From positions 21,217,377 to 21,281,376 of the forward strand of contig NC_133477.1 in NCBI RefSeq assembly GCF_025370935.1: 64,000 nt of DNA, read 5' to 3'. Below are positions 23,833 to 35,766 of this stretch, piece after piece. Below the pieces are notes generated by a model. It did no database searches, had not been told where the DNA came from, and saw only the letters and a program-made list of their open reading frames with translations. Within the stretch, counting starts at the first letter, position 1. Every line of letters starts with the position of its first letter. The position numbers and the translations under genes are program-made. Source of the DNA: Choristoneura fumiferana. Lineage: Eukaryota > Arthropoda > Insecta > Lepidoptera > Tortricidae.

Positions 23833-23932
23833 NNNNNNNNNNNNNNNNNNNNNNNNNNNNNNNNNNNNNNNNNNNNNNNNNNNNNNNNNNNNNNNNNNNN
23901 NNNNNNNNNNNNNNNNNNNNNNNNNNNNNNNN
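23833..23932. other. Assembly gap of 100 N
   Basis: Exactly 100 N, the conventional placeholder for a gap of unknown size, lying precisely between the two 3.6-kb copies. Confidence 0.99.
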
Positions 23933-24005
23933 AACGACAATCAAACCTATTTTAGTTAAAATGCCGCTAAAAATTCGTTGTCCTTATCTGTCACTTGACA
24001 TTGTA

Positions 24006-24296
24006 TTTTTTTTTTTTTTTTTAATACGACTGGATGGCAAAACGAGCAAGTGGGTCTCCTGATGGTAAGAGATCACCACCGCCCATAAACATCTGGCAAA
24101 CCAGGGGAATTGCAGATGCGTTGCCAACCTAGAGGCCTAAGATGGGATACCTCAAGTGCCAGTAATTTCACCGGCTGTCTTACTCTCCACGCCGAAACAC
24201 AACAGTGCAAGCACTGCTGCTTCACGGCAGGATTAGCCGAGCAAGATGGTGGTAGCAATCCGGCGGACCTTGCACAAGGTCCTACCACCTGCAAAA
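24006..24296 (-). mobile_element. SINE family A, copy 3 (duplicate of copy 2)
   Basis: Same insertion as 20293-20586, in the right-hand duplicate. Confidence 0.75.
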
Positions 24297-24613
24297 TAAT
24301 ATTGTTAGAAAGGGACAAAGCATTTGTTAGTTAACATAGGCTTGTTAAGTTTTATGAATAAGGGGGTTACTTGTAAGAACTGTGTAGTAAATCCTGCTAA
24401 GATTATAAATGCGAAAGTTTGTGAGTATGTTTGTTACTTCTTCACGCTGAAACGGCTGGACGGATTTAGACGACAATTGGCAAAAAAGTTAGTTTATAAT
24501 CTGGATTAAAACATAAAATACTTTTTATCCTGATATTCCCACGGGATGGGGATAAAATTCTGAAATAACAACTGATGGGTTTAGCGTCATAAAATTTGGT
24601 ATGTAGGTAGCTG

Positions 24614-27251
24614 CCCAACCAGCAAAAAAATCTTGGATTGCGCACTTTATGAGAGTGTGGGGGCTTATAGCGCTCTTATAATTGTTTTGGAACATGTTAC
24701 GCTCTTATATTAGCCTTAGATAAGCTAGTACAGACTCAAGAGCTCTCTATCTTATAACCTAGTCTCATATATGGATATAACTCATTTTATAATACTATTA
24801 TAGCCTCTTACTCCTACAGTAACATTACGAAGACTCATTGTACTTGAGAATATCTGTTCTTATAGCACCATTCTCTAAGTTTATTTGATTTTATAATGGT
24901 CCTGATAAATGCTCTTGTAAGAATACCAGACTAAATCAGCATAACATAAGAACATTATAAGCCTATACTTTTTTGATCTTGTTTAAAGCTATTGTAAGAT
25001 CGATAGCAATAGTTTAGTAAGATATTAGAAATGATATTAGTTCATTTGATTTATAATGGTCCTGATAAATGCCCTTGTAAGAATGTCAGACTAATATCAG
25101 CATAACATAAGAAATTTATAAGCGTATACTTTTTGATCTTGTTTAAAGCTATTATTAGATCAAATAGCAATAGTTTAGTAAGATATTAGAATGATATTAG
25201 TTAATTTGATTTTATAAATGGTCCTGATAAATGCTCTTGTAAGAATGTCAGACTAATATCAGCATAAACATAAGACATTATAAGCGTATACTTTTTTTTG
25301 ATCTGTTTAAAGCTATTATAAGATCAATAGCAAAGTTTAGTAAGATATTAGAATAAATTAGTTCATTTGATTTTATAATGGTTTGATAAATGCTTTTGTA
25401 AGAATGTCAGCCTAATACATAACATAAAACCACCAGACAAGTTAAGTGTTGAGAAAGATATTGGTGAGGGTTCTGCAGGATTTATTTTATGCAAGAAGTC
25501 GATATAGAGGACAGAGATTCAGTCTGTGACATAGATCATGTCAGTGAAATGAATCTTCGACCGAGGACGAAACCCGATTATGAAAAAGATTTTGCCTTAA
25601 AAAGTGATTTACACTGCAGTTGGGCATTGACTTAAAGTATAAATAATTCAAAAACATTTTCTAAAGTTTTTTCTTTGGAAAAGTTGTTTTGTTACTAATC
25701 AGTATATGCACACGCTTTCTTTATCAACGCCTAATTAGAATTCAACCTGTATAAGTCGCAAACCCAATTCCAGAGATTGCTGTGGCCATCAAGAAATTAT
25801 TATATCACGGAAAAATGCATGCTATATCTCTCTAGAAATGGCGTATGCTTTTCCACACTAGTGCGCAAAGTAGCACTTTTGTGCCTGAGTAGGTAATCGC
25901 ACAAATATCCTTTCGGGTTGTAATTAATATTTACATGGCAATTGCCATTTTACACCCAGGGGAAGATGTAAAATCATATGCTCACCACGGGAAATTATAA
26001 AGAGAGCCTCAGATAGCTTGTTTATAGCCCTCGCCTTCGGCCTCGGGCCAATACCCGCAATCTGAGACTTTCTTTTATATTATTTTCCCTATGTGAACAA
26101 TTTACTAATATTTGTTTGATTTTATCATGGTTTCATCTTCTTTTACAGATATTTACTCAGGATGTAAAGCCATCAAATTTAGATTGCTTATCCGGGGCCT
26201 TTTGTTAGTGAAATGAATCAGCTTGAAAAAGGATTTACTGTCACTACTAAGATAGGAACTGAAAAAAACGTTATTGTAATGGCCGCATCCGTGACACGTT
26301 TCACTCAACAAGAAATGAGTTTCTTTCCAGGCCATGTTAAATCTTTAACATACGGAAGTCTTCTTGGTCAAGTAACGGTCTAAATCCATATATTCAGCTA
26401 TTACATCACCAACGTTGTCACTTAAATAAAAAGTAAAAACTTTTAGTATTATTGTTTTAATAAAGTCAAGTGATCAGGTAAGGATAAAATCAGGTAAAGG
26501 TTCATGTTTTATGTAGGTAAAGCAAGGAACCCTAAATTAATTCAACAGGGCGTACCCTTGGTATTCAGAATGCTAATATTAGAGTAATGATCTTACAATA
26601 GTCTAATAGTGCGCTGGAAAAGTGCAACTATAAACAATGGCATCATTTTCACTGCAATTATAGAAATAAAAAAATATACGAGGATAGAAAATACTATTTT
26701 AATTGATTATTTGAGTGGGCGCATGAAATTTGAAGCGTAAAACAGGGTCTACTTTACAGTAAATAATATGTTCCAACGTAAATACTTACCCGCGCAACAT
26801 AAAGAACCACCAATGATAACAAACAGTTATTATTACTACTATTATTATACTTGCATTCATTTTGTCACTACAATATTTTATTCTGCCACGCTGCAGTTCA
26901 CTCACCGAGCATAATGCACGCGGAATGTTTCAAAATTTTGTGTGGTCGTACATAAAATCAAAATAAGCTTGTTTAGGCTCACAAGATTCTAACGTTGGAC
27001 CAATATATAGCCTATGCAGGCTTACAAAATACTTACGTAAAAGCGATATTAGCCTAAGGCAGCTTAAATTAGTTTTGTAAAGATTATTGTAAATGCGAAC
27101 AGTATTCAATAAGACTGATATTAGGACGATGTTAAAATAAATACGCTTATAATTTGTGCCCAAATCCAGGCTTATACGATGATATAAAAACCAATATTAG
27201 AGTGAAAATTTATAGTCTTGAGATGGTTGTAAGGGGATTTTGCTGGTTGGG
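24614..27251. mobile_element. 2.64-kb TIR element, right copy
   Basis: Here both ends are intact as a perfect 14-bp inverted repeat, CCCAACCAGCAAAA and its complement, flanked by TG on both sides. Tandem units start at 24884, 25045, 25205 and 25366. Confidence 0.7.
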
Positions 27252-27629
27252 TGGAACCTCTTGAATAACACATAGGCTACTTTTTAATCCGATTCCCACG
27301 GATAGGGATATAAATCTTGACATTTCAACCGCTGGGCTTAGAGTTTTGGAAATTTTGAACAGTTTGCTCCTACACGATGTCATGAAAGAGCCCTCCAAGA
27401 AATTTTCTATATAATTTGTTAGAACACATAAAACATTTTTTAGCGTAGGTAAATACCTATTTCACGTGAACTTTATATTGCAATGACTAGTGTAGACAAG
27501 ACACAAAATGACGAAGATTTTGGATTCTATTCTCAGCCCCAGTTTTTTTTTTTGGCTATTTATTATTTCTGTGTGCTCTATCTTAGTAGAAATCGAAAAA
27601 AAATATTATTTTATTTTAGGTTTATTCAC

Positions 27630-27872
27630 CCACCATCATTAATCCCTGCGGGGCGCAGGTCTCCTCTCATAATGAGAGGGCTTCGGAATTTAACACACAC
27701 CATTGAATTGCTTCGCAGGTTGGTGCAGATTTTCTCACAATGTCTTCCTTCACCGTAAACCTCGTAGTAAATTTCAAATGTCATTTCGAAAAACCAGAGG
27801 TATGAGCCAGGATTTGAAACTCACGATCCTCTGCCTGAGAGGCCATAGGTAACCACTAGGCCACACGGCGAG
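27630..27872 (-). mobile_element. tRNA-derived SINE, different family
   Basis: On the reverse strand a tRNA-like head (plus-strand GGATTTGAAACTCACGATCC and CCTAGTGGTTAC-type A box in reverse) is followed by AACATCGTGAGG-like sequence. A related plus-orientation piece is at 40643-40781. Confidence 0.55.
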
Positions 27873-28064
27873 ATGAGTTTATCGTGTAAATAGAATTTAT
27901 CGATTTTGATTCAATATCCTTGGTCTCGACGCCCGTTATTGGATTTCAAAATGTGTCTTCTCCCATATCAGGAGCTTACCAAGGAGTTGATTGAGTTAGA
28001 GGAGGATTTCTACAAGGAACAGAAAAAACGCTACGTTTTTAAACGGTCTATCAACCAATCAAAT

Positions 28065-28150
28065 TTGATGGCTGGATAGCCAAGTGGTTAGAGAAGCTGA
28101 CTACCGAAGCTCGAGGTCCCGGGTTCTATCCCTGGTCGGGGCAGATGCTT
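28065..28150 (+). mobile_element. tRNA-like SINE head
   Basis: GGATAGCCAAGTGGTTAGAG (A box) and GGGTTCTATCCCTGG (B box) are spaced as in a tRNA, but the ends do not pair as an acceptor stem. A reverse relative is at 37149-37216. Confidence 0.55.
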
Positions 28151-28151
28151 G

Positions 28152-28415
28152 AATGAACTAACCTAACCAACAATAAGTTGGAAAACCCCCGACTTTGTCA
28201 CTTCAAAGTTCAATATCTCAAAAACCGGTGAACCGATTTTGATAAAACATGTCTAAGAACCATCGCTAGAAAACTTGCTTTCAATTAAAAAAAACCGCAT
28301 TCAAATCGGTCCACCCGTTTAAGAGCTATGGTGCCACAGACAGACAGACAGACACACACAGACACATATAGCTGTCAAACTTTTATCACCCCTCTTCTTG
28401 CGTCAGGGTTAAAAA
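28152..28415 (+). repeat. Repeat B, near-complete copy
   Basis: From AACTAACCTAACCAACAATA through AACCGATTTTGATAAAACAT to the degraded end GCGTCAGGGTTAAAAA, lying directly downstream of the insulin-like gene. Confidence 0.75.
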
Positions 28416-28460
28416 TATACCTTAAAAATCAAAATTAAACAAATTATATCTCATTAATCA

Positions 28461-28466
28461 TTTATT
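28461..28466 (-). promoter_or_regulatory. Polyadenylation signal of the insulin-like gene
   Basis: AATAAA on the minus strand about 53 bp beyond the stop codon, consistent with a compact intronless transcript. Confidence 0.6.
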
Positions 28467-28518
28467 TTTATAGAAATCTCATTGCGGTGTCTACTGTATC
28501 ATTACCATTTCAGTGGTG

Positions 28519-28836
28519 TCAGTTGAAGCAGTAAGTCCGCAGCTCATCGACGGTGCAAGGTTTCTCACAGCATTCCGAAACAATTAGCTGTCGTTTTTCC
28601 CTTCCATTCAAGACATGAGCATGTTTTGCTGCCATCCAAGGCGAAACATACTCCAGCTCGTTGCCGTGAGATCCATATGACGAACGCTTCACATGCTCCG
28701 TCCGTTTAACGACGTAGTCTTCATAACAGAGGAATTCAAGAGCCCTGGCGAGTTGTCTACCACAGTACCTATGACCTGAGTCTTGCGCTGCCACGAAACT
28801 GATAAAAGCCAGGAGAATGAGAACTTGGATCTTCAT
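28519..28836 (-). CDS. Bombyxin-like insulin-related peptide precursor
   Basis: A 105-residue secreted hormone precursor in a single open exon, as in Bombyx bombyxin genes. Residues 1-17 form a hydrophobic signal peptide. The B chain follows (about 18-43) with YCGRQLARALEFLC, giving cysteines 25 and 37 spaced as in bombyxins. Dibasic KR sites lie at 44-45 and 50-51, a C peptide runs to residue 78, and the furin-type site REKR is at 79-82. The A chain (83-105) holds CCEKPC and the final Cys103, matching the insulin signature CC-x3-C-x8-C, so all six disulfide cysteines are present. The mature A-B heterodimer would be secreted and act through an insulin-receptor tyrosine kinase; growth and metabolic roles are inferred from the family. 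It has its own TATA box and polyadenylation signal. Other bombyxin genes often cluster, but no second copy is seen here. Confidence 0.95.
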   Translation of the reverse strand: MKIQVLILLAFISFVAAQDSGHRYCGRQLARALEFLCYEDYVVKRTEHVKRSSYGSHGNELEYVSPWMAAKHAHVLNGREKRQLIVSECCEKPCTVDELRTYCFN

Positions 28837-29560
28837 GTTCGATTTGTTGACACGATTGTGTGTAATAAATTGATGTTGTATTTGTAATGTGGGGAAGAAA
28901 CGTAGTCTACGCCTTATATACTACTGGGGTTCATTAATATTTAGGTTTTTAAAGGTTGATATGCAGCAGGTAAATGAGAAAAGACAGTTAACATGTGGGC
29001 TGATATATGTTCCAGATAGTTGACGTCATTATTACGCTCAGAAACATGGAAATTGATGGAACGTGGGTTCAGATTATTGTATAATAATTTTGCTGTCACC
29101 TAAATTGCGAAAATTTAGAGAAGAGGAGTCATCTCTTAAATGAGTGAAACAGAGAATAGTATTTAGTATGGGAATTTTGACATGTATATATTTTATATAG
29201 GTATGTTATACATAAAAATAAATTATGTATCACTGAAATGTATTTACGCGAATAACTTCCGAACGACAAATTGGATATTTATTTTTTGTTATATTCCTTA
29301 TTGTCAAGGTTTGTGCTAAACAAAATTAAAAAAAAGACTGGACGGGGGCGAATCCGCGTGCAACAGCTAGTTTTCGATTAAAAATAAAAAAATACGTGTA
29401 TCAGTGTTTTGTAAAATTAAACCCGAAAAACATGAAATTGGGGGTATTTTTGATGCATATTCGATACCTTCGCTCGTGCCATTGCATTTTTGTTTTATTT
29501 GAGGGAAAATTGAAGAACTTTGCCTCAGCTTTGACAAATATGCGGCCTAAATTTATTTCA
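28837..29560. other. Upstream region of the insulin-like gene
   Basis: Apart from the TATA box no known element is evident; the region is AT-rich and relatively free of the window's common repeats until a repeat F end at about 29565. Confidence 0.4.
28914..28920 (-). promoter_or_regulatory. TATA box of the insulin-like gene
   Basis: The minus strand reads TATATAAGG, about 78 bp before the start codon. A transcription start 25-30 bp downstream would give a 5' leader of about 50 nt. No other strong TATA is seen between it and the ATG. Confidence 0.65.
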
Positions 29561-29564
29561 ATAC

Positions 29565-29600
29565 TAGCTGTTGCCCGCGACTCCGTCCGCATAGAAGTAT
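29565..29600 (-). repeat. Repeat F terminus
   Basis: ATACTAGCTGTTGCCCGCGA then CTCCGTCCGC, the reverse of the repeat F ending. Confidence 0.65.
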
Positions 29601-30204
29601 GACAAATAGTTTACGTCCTATTCTCAGACCTACCGAATATAAAAGTCAAGCCGTTTCGGAGGAGTTTTGTGACGAACATTGTGACCCCAAAATTAACATA
29701 TTAGAAGAAGATAATGCTATAAAACCGCCGCGTTTGTTTCCTCCGTGCGTTTTCCAATGGTCCAATAACGATGTTAGACGGTATTAGGGGCCCCACGGAT
29801 TGTAAATTATATCGGAGCCAACCCTGGTTCTTGCGGGCCCTAAATCAGCGCGGTTCCGTGAACGGCTTACGCAGGGTGCGTCATCGTATTTGCTTATTGA
29901 TAAATAGACTCATCAATACATAAATGTGAAATGAGAGCCAAGTTCAATACGGTATATTATGACTATGCTTTTGCCCGCGGTCGCTCGCGTTTAATTTGGG
30001 TAACAATCAACATACATTTACTTTTGCGATTCTTTTTTTCTGTTTTGATTGATTTTTTTGGAGGATTACATGGAAATATAAATACAGAAAGACGTTGTTT
30101 TAGACAGATGGTGCACATTTTGGAATTCAAAAATCAACCTACATACGTAATTAATCATCATAATTAGTACCAAACTCTGATACCCCATGTTTCGCTGAAA
30201 CGTT

Positions 30205-30290
30205 AAAGACAATACAATACAATACAATACAATAACTCTTTATTGCACACCAATACAGTAAAAGACGTTAAAGTACTACAGTTTCTTTTG
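30205..30290 (-). repeat. LINE 3' end with (CAATA)n
   Basis: Five-base units AATAC/ACAAT followed by CTTTATTGCACACCAATACA. The same tail occurs at 34421-34560, 35318-35450 and 60894-60950. Confidence 0.65.
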
Positions 30291-30955
30291 CCGGCGACTT
30301 CCTACACGATATAGGATATAGGATTGTATCTCGAGAAAATTGTAAAGTCCCCGCCGGGACATGAATTACTGTTATGATCTATTTTAATATTCTTAATTGT
30401 CGATGAGACATATGTAGCTTTTTATTATTGAAAGAATTTGAAAATCTGCCCCGAAAATTTGAATTCACCTTATTTTTATTCTGCGGAAATTTTTGCATTA
30501 AAAAAAAAGAAGTCTGTCCATCAGGATATTGTAGCTTTCTATTGGTAATAGAATTTTTATTAACAGCTCAGGTAGTTTCAGAGATTACCACCCAACAAAC
30601 AGATTGAGATATTTTCCTATCCATGGGATTTCTAAAAATCTTTCCTAGTGCACCTCTGTATTACTGAAGGCCCATCTATGCCAATTTCAAGTCTCTAGTA
30701 CTAGTAGTTTTGGCTATGCATGTCCTGTCAGTCAGCCAGTCATGGTACTGTTTAGGTAGAATTAGGTATACAATTATAATATAAATCAACCCTGAAGTTG
30801 AATTCACTTTTTGCTATCCCGCGGGAATTTTACGTTTTCCCGGAGAAATATGCCAATCAGGGATAATGTAGCTCCCAATTGGTAAAATATCTTTTAAAAT
30901 CAACCCAATAATGAATTTATTGAATCAGGCGTTACTTTGCGGAGTCCATATCAAT

Positions 30956-31390
30956 GACTAAAATAATTCCTTGCTCACCCCGACCTTACGATAGCTAAGC
31001 TTATGCAAAATATGCGTGTTCATGCAGTTCCTCCACCCCTCTCACACTGTAAGAAACCCAAATCACACAAACCCATCTATCACCACCACCACACTACACG
31101 ACACGTTTCGAACTCAAACAGAGCTCATCTTCAGAGTGACACAACCGTACACCATGCTACCAGTTGTTGTTGTTTAGTCTAACAACTGGTAGCATGGTGT
31201 ACGGTTGTGTCACTCTGAAGATGAGCTCTGTTGAGTTCGAAACGTGTCGTGTAGTGTGGTGTGTGATAGATGGGTTTGTGTGATTTGTGTGTGTTCTTAC
31301 AGTGTGGAGGTGGAGGAACTGCATGAACACGCATATTTTGCATAAGCTTAGCTATCGTAAGGTCGCGGTGAGCAAGGAAATTATTTAGTC
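30956..31390. mobile_element. Foldback element, copy 1, arms ~205 bp
   Basis: GACTAAAATAATTCCTTGCT at the left is the reverse complement of the right end, and the palindrome continues almost to the centre near 31172. CCAATAATGAATTTA occurs on both sides (30905 and 31391). Confidence 0.85.
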
Positions 31391-32414
31391 CCAATAATGA
31401 ATTTACTTATTTCGATCCTGCGGGAATTTTGGCATTAATCTGTAGGAAAAGCAGCCTATGTCAATCAGAGATACTGCAGATTGCTAATAGTGAATTTTTG
31501 TTTTAATATCAGCTCCGAATTTGGATTGTCTTACTTACTTCTACCTATTCTGCGGGAATTTTGCATTTTACTAAAGAAAGAGTAATCTATACGAACAGCA
31601 AATAGTGCAGCTTTATATTAGTGGAAGAATTTTTAAAAATCAGCTCTGAAGTGAATTCAGTTTTTTCTATCCCATGGGAATTTTAGATTATCCGAAAAAA
31701 AAAGTGGCCTATGTCAATCGAGGATAGTCAATTTTATCATATGAAAGAATTTTTAAAAGCAGTGCAAAGTGAATTTACTTATTTCTATCCCGCGGGAATT
31801 TTTCATTTCCTAGAAAAACGTATCCTTTGTCAATCAGGAACTGTAGCTTACTTTTGGTGAAATAACTTTTAAAATCAGACCCGAAGTTGAATTCACTTAT
31901 TTCATCCCGCGGGAAATTTGCATTTTCCCGAAGAAGAGTAGTCTATACTAATGAAAGAATAGTGTAGCTTTCTATTGGTGAAAGAATTTTTAAAATCATC
32001 CCCGAAGTTGCATTCAGTTTTTTCTATCCATGGGAATTTTGTAATTTCCCGAAGAAAAAAGTAGCCTTTGTCATTTGGAGATAGTCATGTCACATAATAT
32101 GTAAGATTTTTTTAAATCAGCCCCGGAGTTGAATCAATTTATTTCTATCCCGCGGAAACTTTGCATTATCCGGATAAGAAGTAATGTCAATCAGAATAGT
32201 GTAGCTTACAAACGGTGAAAGAATTTTTAAAATCGGCTCAATAGTTTCAGAGATTCGACTACAAACAAAGAAGCGAAAAAAAGTTTCGATATTCCCTATC
32301 CCGTGGGAATTTCGAAAAATCCTTTCTTAGTGCGCGTCTACATCTATTAAGGAATATATATTCCAAATTTCAAGTAAATAGCCCCAGCGGTTTGGGCTGT
32401 GCGTTGATCTATAA

Positions 32415-32451
32415 GTCAGTCAGTCAGTCAGTCAGTCAGTCAGTCAGTCAG
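32415..32451. repeat. (TCAG)n microsatellite
   Basis: About nine perfect units. Confidence 0.95.
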
Positions 32452-32475
32452 TTTCTTTCTTTTATATATATATAA

Positions 32476-34255
32476 AGAAGATAATATGCCTTGATTGTTG
32501 ACTTTAACGACAAAAGAAGTGAGATCTAAATGGTTGCCAAGTTCTATGGTCAGTCCTGAAATTTATTTATAAGAACAATATAAAACATTTTATAACAACT
32601 TAAAATATCATTACTTCTTAAACTTAGGATAATATATTGAAGTCTAAGGTTAGATTTGGCTAGTTCTCATATACGATTTTATAAGTACTGTAGGACCGGC
32701 TGTATACCGCTGGCAGGTGGTAAAACTGACCACCTGGCAGGTTAGATTGACTTTATTATGTATAATGGTAGTATTTTCTACCTGCTACCGCGTGTCTAGA
32801 TTTGTATTGTTGCTTATACCATCTCACACACTTTTTGTAGTTCTACTATAATTTTTATAAGCTTTTATTTAGTTTCACCTGTCCCGTTGTCTGTCTGTCT
32901 GTCTGTCTGTAAACAAATCTTTCAAGTCAAATTCGACCAACTTCCAATGGATTGACTTAAAATTTTGTATACTTACATAAATTGCGTGGCAGTACAATAA
33001 TCTGGTAGTGACATCTTGGTAGTTCGGCCAGGATCGTCTCCACAGGACGGAACTCTTCAACGGTTAATGGCATCGACTTGAAATTTGGTATGCAAATGCA
33101 GTTTGGGTGTCAATACAAGTACAGTCAACGAAAAGTACAGTCATCAAAAAAATATTGCATTAAAAATGTTTCCTTTACCAAAAACTTATTTATTTTCGTA
33201 GATGGTATTAGTTGTGAGTACAATTAGTACCTAGCGCATGGAACCAGAATTATCTAAAATGAGTACTATACATAATTTTAGTTTCTTTCCCACCCGTAAG
33301 ATGTCACTACCAGATGCGGTCACAGTCGACTTGAGCGACTGCAGTCTTACATCGCTCTATTAAGTTTTTTCCAACCTTATATGACGCGATCAACTAAGGT
33401 CAATAATTTTGTTTTTCTCATTACGGCTTCGACATTATACTTACTTTACTCGTAATTAATTGATAGTATCGAAGTACAGAATACAGTGGTGATGGTTATA
33501 AAGTGGTTATAAACGAGTTTTTACGTTGACACTTGCATAACTCATTGACATTCTTGCCGGATTCTTCCCAACAGAGGTTTTCCGAACCGTTGGTAGGTTT
33601 TTTAATGACGAAAAAAACGGAGGACGTTCTCAAGTCGACGCGTATATATTTTTTATGTATAACCACGCATAACTTTTTACAGAGTAGTCCGATTTTGATA
33701 ATTCTTTTTTAATTAGAAAGCGTATACCCCGAGGGTGGTGGTCCCATATAAATTTAGAAAATAATTCCTCCTTAAGGGTAGAAAAGCAGGGGATTAGGTA
33801 TTGATTGTTGAGTCACTGATCTTAAGATGCGTATGGCTCAACTAACTCGGCTTTTGTTTTACCGACCGCCTAAAAAACAAGTGAAGCAACAGCCTACGTG
33901 ATAAAGCCGACACGGGTCGTGATTGATTGGATACACCTGTGCTAGCCTGTCTCCTAGCGTCCCACAATCATGCGGGATGATGGAGGGGAAAATTGAGATC
34001 GTCGAGAATGTACAACGCTTTTTACATGACTGCAGGAACGTGCGAAGCGGTGCTGTGTGATTTATGTGCATGTTAATAGTGTGCTGTAATGTTGTGTATT
34101 GGGCGGACCGTATAGGCGTATATGGAGGGGGTCCGGGTGGACTGTGCCTACCCCTGTATAGTCCTGCACACCCCAGGATGTTGGGCTACCGATTCAAAAT
34201 TCTATAATACTGATATCTTCACACAAGAATCCAGGCCAGCCCCCCCTGAAAAATA
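32476..34255. other. No gene recognised
   Basis: Includes (GTCT)n at 32889-32910 and short repeat-like pieces around 33640-33800. No coding domain is visible. Confidence 0.35.
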
Positions 34256-34259
34256 ATCC

Positions 34260-34560
34260 TATATACGCCAAGCGGACCACATCGCTCGAAGAACTCAAAT
34301 GCAAATCAAATTCATATCATTTATTCAATAAACAGGCCGCAATTGGCACTTTTACAAGTCATTTTTTAAACTACCAGTTCTTTCGGAAAGATCGCTTGCC
34401 AAGAAGAACGCGCCGCAAGAAACAATACAATACAATACAAATATTCTATATTGCACACCATAAAGCAGTACAAAAAACTTATGATATAAACACTTACATT
34501 CAGGGTAGACAATAGTCGGTCTTATCGCTTAAAAGCGATCTCTTCCAGACAACCATTTGG
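34260..34560. repeat. LINE fragments and LINE 3' end
   Basis: 34268-34305 encodes DHIARRT of an RTE-like C-terminus; 34310-34420 resembles 52025-52120 (TTTCGGAAA then GCCRAGAAGAA); 34421-34560 is the (CAATA)n LINE tail with AAGCGATCTCTTCCAGACAA. Confidence 0.55.
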
Positions 34561-35159
34561 GTACAAGAAATTATGTGATTACAAAAATAGGTGGCGGAAA
34601 CAGAAACAGAAAATAATAACAAACAAAAAATCAATAATATTAAAATAAATACAAATGATAAACTATATAAATACATACATGCAATACTTATACATACATA
34701 AACTACTACATAAAATAGCAATATAAATTATCATTAGTCCGTAATGGGAGAAAAGGGATAAGAAATTAGGAAATAAAATAGATAAACACAGAAAGACTGA
34801 GGACAGAAACTTGGCAGAAAGTATTTTTTTTTCAAGATAAAATAATTACAAATAAAATTCTTTAACTCTTAACCACCTACGTGCGGTCTCTCAGACCTTA
34901 GCAGAAACTTCTAGTGACCTTGTAAGAGTGAAAGAGTAAGAGAAATCTTGCAATAAAAGCTTGTAATAAAAATGTGTTTGTTAACTTTCATTTCTAGGGT
35001 GAGGGTTATTATTACTGACTGTGTAGATGTTCACTTGTTATCATCAGACATACCTACTTTCTCATATTATGCCACCTAATTGCATAAATAATGTATACTT
35101 ACTACATTTTTAAACTCGTCACCAGCCATAAGACATTCTCTATTGAACTGAACATCTTA

Positions 35160-35300
35160 GAACGCCACAAATGGCCCAATGAACGACAACTCGCCACTTG
35201 CATCTCCAGGTTGCCCTCAACTCTTGCGATTTCCCCCAACGGTTATTCGTTCTTCGAGCGATGTGACCTGCCCATGGTCAATTCAATTTGCATATTCTTG
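35160..35300 (-). pseudogene. RTE-like LINE C-terminal fragment
   Basis: The minus strand encodes PWAGHIARRTNNRWGKS, the conserved WAGHIARRT segment of the RTE-like C-terminus. Confidence 0.6.
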
Positions 35301-35317
35301 GAGCTATTTCGATGACT

Positions 35318-35450
35318 TCATTACAATACAATACATCTTTATTGAACGCCAACAGTAGCAGTACAGAAAGCACCGGTATATTGAGATTTCCAAGGTAAGC
35401 AATAGGCGGCCTTGTCGCTTCAGAGCGATCTTTTCCAGGCAACCTTCACA
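35318..35450 (-). repeat. LINE 3' end with (CAATA)n
   Basis: ACAATACAATACATCTTTATTG followed by GCGATCTTTTCCAGGCAACC. Confidence 0.6.
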
Positions 35451-35766
35451 ATAGACAGAAGTAAGGAATAGATTTTAGCAGTACTTCGGTGACAATAGAC
35501 AGATCTCCCTCCAGGCAGATATCCCTGGGGATCGAAGTCCAACCAAAAAGCGTCGGATTGGAAGTTGTATGCGTCCGAGTTGAGAAACTTCGATAGCGCG
35601 ATGTATGCGCGATGCATCTTCAGATCTTTTTATTTTATATAATTATTGTAAAAACCTAAACTAAGAATGTAAATAAATAAAGGGAATCTCATTTTGGTGT
35701 AGGCCTCCTTCAGCTTTCTCCACTTCTCTCTGTTCTGTGCTACCTGCATCCAGTAATCAATGTAAT

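Larger units (their letters stand above)
23933..27541 (+). repeat. 3.6-kb duplicated block, right copy
   Basis: Begins AACGACAATCAAACCTATTT, as the left copy does at 20224, and ends at the CAGCCCCAGT where the left copy stops. Homopolymer and other one-base indels are scattered throughout; clear substitutions are fewer. Confidence 0.9.
30400..32470. repeat. ~120-bp tandem array with TATCCCGCGGGAATTTT motif
   Basis: At least ten diverged units; between about 31540 and 32160 the motif recurs roughly every 120 bp. Each unit also has GTAGCTT and AATTTTTAAAATCAG. The array is interrupted by a foldback element and ends in (TCAG)n; the flanking words match repeat F. Confidence 0.75.

Noticed and set aside
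23747..23959. Open frames running across the N run
   Set aside because: They exist only because unknown bases cannot contain stops.
28065..28150. Another tRNA-like sequence close to the insulin-like gene
   Set aside because: No 7-bp acceptor pairing, and a reverse relative occurs at 37149-37216; treated as a SINE head.
30400..32470. CRISPR-like regular repeats
   Set aside because: Units of ~120 bp are diverged throughout, with no short identical repeats and unique spacers, and this is eukaryotic DNA.
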